DNA of 64,000 bases from Streptacidiphilus jeojiense (GTDB lineage Bacteria > Actinomycetota > Actinomycetes > Streptomycetales > Streptomycetaceae): the NCBI RefSeq assembly GCF_000719095.1, contig NZ_JOEH01000024.1, positions 1-64,000 on the forward strand. Reading direction: 5' to 3'. Made by a program: the position numbers and the translations under genes. Below the pieces are notes generated by a model. It saw nothing but the letters and a program-made list of their open reading frames with translations. It made no database searches and had not been told where the DNA came from. Below are positions 60,330 through 64,000 of this stretch, piece by piece; positions within the stretch are counted from its first letter, which is position 1; every line of letters starts with the position of its first letter.

Positions 60330-61673
60330 ATGTCCTCTGTGAGCTACCCCTACGAAGCCCCCGAGTCCCAGAAGCTGTTCGATCGCGCCTCCGCGGTGAC
60401 CCCCGGCGGCGTCAACTCCCCGGTCAGAGCCTTCCGCGCGGTCGGCGGCACGCCCAGGTTCATGGTCTCCGGGCAAGGCCCCTACCTCACCGACGCGGAC
60501 GGCAGGGAGTACGTGGACCTGGTCTGCTCCTGGGGTCCCATGATCCTCGGGCATGCCCATCCCGATGTGATCGACGCCGTACAGGCGGCCGTCTCGCGCG
60601 GTACTTCGTTCGGTACACCGGGCCAGGGCGAGGTCGAACTGGCCGAGGAGATTGTGACCAGGGTCACTCCGGTCGAGCAGGTCCGGCTGGTCTCCTCGGG
60701 CACCGAGGCGACCATGTCGGCGATCCGGCTGGCACGCGGCTTCACCGGACGGACCAAGATCGTGAAGTTCGCCGGCTGCTACCACGGCCACGTGGACGCC
60801 CTGCTGGCGGCGGCCGGTTCCGGCCTGGCCACCTTCGCCCTGCCGGACACCCCCGGCGTCACCGGCGCCACCGCGGCCGACACCATCGTGCTGCCCTACA
60901 ACGACCTGGACGCGGTCCGGGCCGCCTTCGCCGCGCACCCCGGCGAGATCGCCTGCGTCATCACCGAGGCCTCGCCCGGCAACATGGGCGTGGTCCCGCC
61001 GCTGCCCGGCTTCAACGCCGGCGTGGCGCGGCTCTGCCGCGAGGACGGCGCGCTGTTCATCTCCGACGAGGTGATGACCGGTTTCCGGGTCTCCCGCTCC
61101 GGCTGGTACGGGTACGAGTCGGCGAAGGAGGGCTGGGGACCGGAGACCGTCCCGGACCTGATGACCTTCGGCAAGGTGATGGGCGGCGGGTTCCCCGCGG
61201 CCGCGTTCGGCGGGCGCGCCGAGGTGATGGCGCAGCTGGCCCCGGCCGGGCCGGTCTACCAGGCGGGCACGCTCTCCGGTAACCCGGTGGCCACCGCCGC
61301 CGGCCTGGCCCAGCTGCGCGGCTGCACCGACGAGGTGTACGCGACGGTGGACCGGGTGTCGGCGGAGGTCTCCGGGCTCGTCGGGGAGGCGCTGAGCAAG
61401 GAGGGGGTCGCCCACCGGGTGCAGCGGGCCGGAAACATGTTCTCGGTGTTCTTCACGGACGACGAGGTGACCAACTACGACGAGGCGCGGCGCCAGGAGT
61501 CCTTCCGGTTCACGGCGTTCTTCCAGTCGATGCTGGCGAACGGGGTGTACCTGCCGCCGTCGGCGTTCGAGTCGTGGTTCGTCTCGGCCTCGCACGACGA
61601 GCGGGCCGTCGGGCGGATCGCTGAGGCGTTGCCTTCGGCTGCGCGGGCTGCTGCCGCGGCGGTTCCCGGGTAG
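60330..61673 (+). CDS. hemL: Glutamate-1-semialdehyde 2,1-aminomutase
   Basis: This 447-residue PLP enzyme turns glutamate-1-semialdehyde into 5-aminolevulinate, the step after HemA. Key blocks are [60 protein letters not shown] and the PLP-lysine segment [22 protein letters not shown] 60330 gives the family length. It is divergent from the attachment-site gene and followed by the phosphoglycerate-mutase-type gene. Confidence 0.96.
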   Translation: MSSVSYPYEAPESQKLFDRASAVTPGGVNSPVRAFRAVGGTPRFMVSGQGPYLTDADGREYVDLVCSWGPMILGHAHPDVIDAVQAAVSRGTSFGTPGQGEVELAEEIVTRVTPVEQVRLVSSGTEATMSAIRLARGFTGRTKIVKFAGCYHGHVDALLAAAGSGLATFALPDTPGVTGATAADTIVLPYNDLDAVRAAFAAHPGEIACVITEASPGNMGVVPPLPGFNAGVARLCREDGALFISDEVMTGFRVSRSGWYGYESAKEGWGPETVPDLMTFGKVMGGGFPAAAFGGRAEVMAQLAPAGPVYQAGTLSGNPVATAAGLAQLRGCTDEVYATVDRVSAEVSGLVGEALSKEGVAHRVQRAGNMFSVFFTDDEVTNYDEARRQESFRFTAFFQSMLANGVYLPPSAFESWFVSASHDERAVGRIAEALPSAARAAAAAVPG

Positions 61674-61724
61674 GTGGGTGGGGGCGCGGTGGGATGCGGT
61701 TGTGCTGACCGTAGATGGTTGGCC

Positions 61725-61744
61725 GCGCAGTTCCCCGCGCCCCT
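61725..61744. repeat. Streptomycete GCGCAGTTCCCCGCGCCCCT repeat, single copy
   Basis: Identical 20-mer to the copies at 65-84 and 16549-16568, here alone in the 137-base gap between hemL and the mutase gene. Confidence 0.85.
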
Positions 61745-61810
61745 ATGAGCCCCTGCGGGGCTCCCGGGGGCGATACTGGCGCCAGGTTTCGATGTAGAGG
61801 AGCAGTACAG

Positions 61811-62494
61811 GTGAGCAGTCCTGAGACCACCGTCGTCCATCTCATGCGGCATGGTGAGGTGCACAACCCGGAGGGTGTGCTCTACGGGCGGCTGCCCGAC
61901 TACCACCTCTCCGAGCTGGGGCGGAAGATGGCCGACCGGGTCGCCGACCACCTCAGCGGACGGGACGTCACGCATGTCGTCGCCTCCCCGCTGGAGCGGG
62001 CGCAGGAGACGGCGGCGCCGATCGGCGCGGCCCACGGGCTGGCCGTCGCCGCCGACGAGCGCCTGATCGAGGCCGCCAACATCTTCGAGGGCAAGACCTT
62101 CGGCGTCGGCGACGGCTCGCTGCGCAACCCGCAGTACTGGAAGTACCTGACCAACCCGTTCCGTCCGTCCTGGGGCGAGCCGTACATCGAGCAGGTGGTG
62201 CGGATGATGGGCGCGTTGAACGCGGCCAGGGACGCCGCGCGCGGGCACGAGGCCGTGTGCGTCAGCCACCAGCTGCCGATCTGGATCACCCGCAGCTTCA
62301 CCGAGCACCGCCGGCTGTGGCACGACCCGCGCAAGCGGCAGTGCTCGCTGGCGAGCCTGACCAGCTTCACCTACCACGGGGACAAGATCGTCTCCATCGG
62401 CTACAGCGAGCCGGCCCGGGACCTGCTGCCGGCCCACCTCACCGGCAAGGGCCGCCGCGGTGACGCCCCGGTCGCCAAGAGCTTCGGCGCCTAG
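61811..62494 (+). CDS. Histidine phosphatase (phosphoglycerate mutase family)
   Basis: This 227-residue protein has the RHG motif VVHLMRHGEVHNPEG at the start, the second catalytic His in AVCVSHQLPIWI, and the usual ASPLERAQETA segment. GTG 61811 has GAGGAG upstream. Family members are phosphatases for small phosphorylated metabolites rather than true mutases. Position between hemL and the ccd genes is conserved in streptomycetes. Confidence 0.92.
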   Translation: MSSPETTVVHLMRHGEVHNPEGVLYGRLPDYHLSELGRKMADRVADHLSGRDVTHVVASPLERAQETAAPIGAAHGLAVAADERLIEAANIFEGKTFGVGDGSLRNPQYWKYLTNPFRPSWGEPYIEQVVRMMGALNAARDAARGHEAVCVSHQLPIWITRSFTEHRRLWHDPRKRQCSLASLTSFTYHGDKIVSIGYSEPARDLLPAHLTGKGRRGDAPVAKSFGA

Positions 62495-62544
62495 GGTTCG
62501 AACGTGGGCCGGAGTGATCATCTGACTGGTTGACAGAACACGGT

Positions 62545-62574
62545 GTCGCGGCAGGTCAGCACGGCTGCCGCGAC
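62545..62574 (+). terminator. Terminator after the mutase-family gene
   Basis: GTCGCGGCAG and CTGCCGCGAC form a 10-bp stem about 50 bases after the stop. Confidence 0.65.
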
Positions 62575-62626
62575 CCGTCGCCGGGGTCGGTGAAACCGCT
62601 CAAAACACCCATGCGAAACTCTTCAC

Positions 62627-63238
62627 ATGCGTTCCCGTCCGCTCCGCCGCAGCTCCGCACGTACGCTGATCGCCGCCCTCGCGGCCGCGTCGGCCCTGGC
62701 TCTGGCCGCCTGCTCGACGTCCTCCTCAGGGTCGAGCGACAGCTCCGGCACCAACTTCGTCAAGGGCACCGGCGAGACGAGCTCCGTGGCGGTCAAGGAC
62801 CGGGGTGCGGCGATCAGCATCTCCGGCAAGGACCTGGACGGCAACCAGCTCAGCCTCGCCGACTACCGGGGCAAGGTCGTGGTGCTCAACGTCTGGGGCT
62901 CCTGGTGCTCGCCCTGCCGGGCCGAGGCGGACGGACTGGAGTCGGTGTACACCGCTGACAAGTCCAAGGGCGTGCAGTTCGTCGGCATCGACACCCGCGA
63001 CCTGCAGACCGCGCAGCCCAAGGCCTTCGTCGCGGACCACAACATCACCTATCCGAGCCTCTACGACCCGGCCGGTGACCTGCTGCTGAAGTTCCCGGCG
63101 GGGACGCTCAACCCGCAGACCATCCCCACCACGATCATCCTGGACCGCCAGGGCCGGGTCGCCGCCCGCGCGCTGCTCCCGCTGAGCAGCTCGCAGCTGA
63201 CGCAGATGCTGGCCCCGGTACTCGCGGAGAAGTCGTGA
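62627..63238 (+). CDS. Thioredoxin-like lipoprotein for cytochrome c biogenesis
   Basis: This 203-residue extracytoplasmic protein has a lipoprotein signal with lipobox LAAC (Cys near 29), then a TlpA/ResA-type thioredoxin domain with active site WGSWCSPCRAEAD (CSPC near residue 105) and the cis-Pro region NPQTIPTTIILDRQG. It reduces apocytochrome c haem-binding cysteines, fed by CcdA. Its stop overlaps the ccdA start (GTGA), so they are coupled. Confidence 0.93.
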   Translation: MRSRPLRRSSARTLIAALAAASALALAACSTSSSGSSDSSGTNFVKGTGETSSVAVKDRGAAISISGKDLDGNQLSLADYRGKVVVLNVWGSWCSPCRAEADGLESVYTADKSKGVQFVGIDTRDLQTAQPKAFVADHNITYPSLYDPAGDLLLKFPAGTLNPQTIPTTIILDRQGRVAARALLPLSSSQLTQMLAPVLAEKS

Positions 63239-64000
63239 GCGGCGCCGCGCCGGTACTGCTCGCGGACATCAGCGGCCAGGTCTCCGGGGCGCTGATACTG
63301 GCCGTCCCGGTCGCCCTGCTCGGCGGACTGGTCTCCTTCTTCTCGCCCTGCGTGCTGCCGCTGGTGCCCGGCTACCTCTCCTATGTGACCGGTTTCTCCG
63401 CGGTGGACCTGGCGAGTGCCGAGGGCCGGCGCCGCGGCCGGGTCGTGCTCGGCGCGGTGCTGTTCATCCTGGGATTCACGGCGGTGTTTGTCTCCGGCGG
63501 CGCGCTGTTCGGCTTCTTCGGCAACCACCTGCTGGCGCACCAGCGGGTGATCTCCGAGGTGTCCGGGGTGCTCACCATCGCCATGGGCCTGGCCTTCATG
63601 GGCTTCCTGCCCGGCTTCACCCAGCGCGAGCTGCGCAGCCACCGCAAGCCGATCGTCGGGCTGCTGGGCGCGCCGATGCTGGGCATCGTGTTCGGGGTCG
63701 GCTGGACCCCGTGCCTGGGACCGACCCTCACCGCCGTGAACGCCCTGTCGATGAACCAGGCCAGCGCGAGCCGCGGCGCGCTGCTGATGGCCGTCTACTG
63801 CATCGGCCTCGGCCTGCCCTTCATCCTCGCCGCACTCGCCTTCCGGCGGGCGCTGGGCGCGTTCGGGTGGGTCAAGAAGAACTACCAGTGGGTCATGCGG
63901 ATCGGCGGCGGAATGCTCGTCGTGGTCGGCATCCTGTTGGTCACGGGGGCGTGGGACCAGCTGGTCGGCCAGCTGCGCTACTGGACCTCCGACTTCACCA
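63235..64000 (+). CDS. ccdA: Cytochrome c biogenesis protein CcdA (partial)
   Basis: This is a membrane protein cut by the window end (255 codons seen). It starts GTG 63235 and carries the redox helix ALLGGLVSFFSPCVLPLVPGY, with further helices LGAVLFILGFTAVFVSGGALF and GIVFGVGWTPCLGPTLTAV; the two cysteines FSPC and WTPC are the DsbD-like redox pair. It carries electrons from thioredoxin across the membrane to the neighbouring lipoprotein. Confidence 0.95.
   Translation, partial: MSGAAPVLLADISGQVSGALILAVPVALLGGLVSFFSPCVLPLVPGYLSYVTGFSAVDLASAEGRRRGRVVLGAVLFILGFTAVFVSGGALFGFFGNHLLAHQRVISEVSGVLTIAMGLAFMGFLPGFTQRELRSHRKPIVGLLGAPMLGIVFGVGWTPCLGPTLTAVNALSMNQASASRGALLMAVYCIGLGLPFILAALAFRRALGAFGWVKKNYQWVMRIGGGMLVVVGILLVTGAWDQLVGQLRYWTSDFT

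Overview
The window is high-GC actinomycete chromosome, almost certainly from the family Streptomycetaceae (Streptomyces, Kitasatospora or Streptacidiphilus). The evidence is third-position GC codon bias, tightly packed ATGA/GTGA-coupled genes, the developmental pair bldN-rsbN, rodlins and chaplins, the rex-hemA-hemC-hemD-hemB cluster, a DasR-type site before a chitinase, and the common streptomycete GCGCAGTTCCCCGCGCCCCT repeat.

Layout. 0-7.3 kb: a partial gene at the left edge, an MFS permease coupled to an AcuC-type deacetylase, a hypothetical protein, a small excisionase-type HTH protein, the tiny ribosomal protein bS22, an epimerase-like protein and an acyltransferase. 7.3-9.3 kb: anti-sigma factor RsbN and the ECF sigma factor BldN, both on the minus strand. 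This BldN lacks most of sigma region 2. 9.7-17.6 kb: HAD phosphatase, glutaredoxin-like protein, then rex (with a Rex operator) and hemA-hemC-hemD-hemB. 17.7-22.9 kb: a surface-protein island of three tandem rodlins, five short chaplins and three uncharacterised small secreted proteins, plus an odd tRNA-Cys. These families are classic targets of the BldN cascade encoded 9-14 kb upstream. 23.3-36.9 kb: housekeeping and accessory genes, including a chitinase, an MFS/phosphatase pair with a divergent LysR regulator, a short Rho paralogue, a GNAT, a GlxA-type AraC regulator and an acyltransferase. 36.9-44.9 kb: a sugar-use locus with a LacI regulator, CUT1 binding protein, two permeases, a GH43-like hydrolase and a secreted beta-helix/CBM protein.

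45.0-59.5 kb is a decayed integrative element. It is bounded by perfect 27-bp direct repeats, the right one forming the 3' end of a conserved protein gene. Inside are a VapBC-like pair at the left end, relics of an exonuclease (BRCT), a second integrase, IS21 istA and a GNAT, a small membrane-protein pair, and an intact three-gene minus-strand operon. That operon encodes a SNF2-type helicase with a C-terminal nuclease-like domain, a DUF1156-type DNA methyltransferase and a DUF499-type ATPase, joined by 4-base overlaps: a helicase-methylase-ATPase anti-phage candidate. An IS110 relic truncates the element's own integrase, so the element looks immobilised.

59.5-64 kb returns to core genome: the attachment-site gene, hemL, a phosphoglycerate-mutase family protein, a thioredoxin-like lipoprotein and the start of ccdA. 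With hemA, C, D, B and L all present, the window holds the whole route from glutamyl-tRNA to uroporphyrinogen III.
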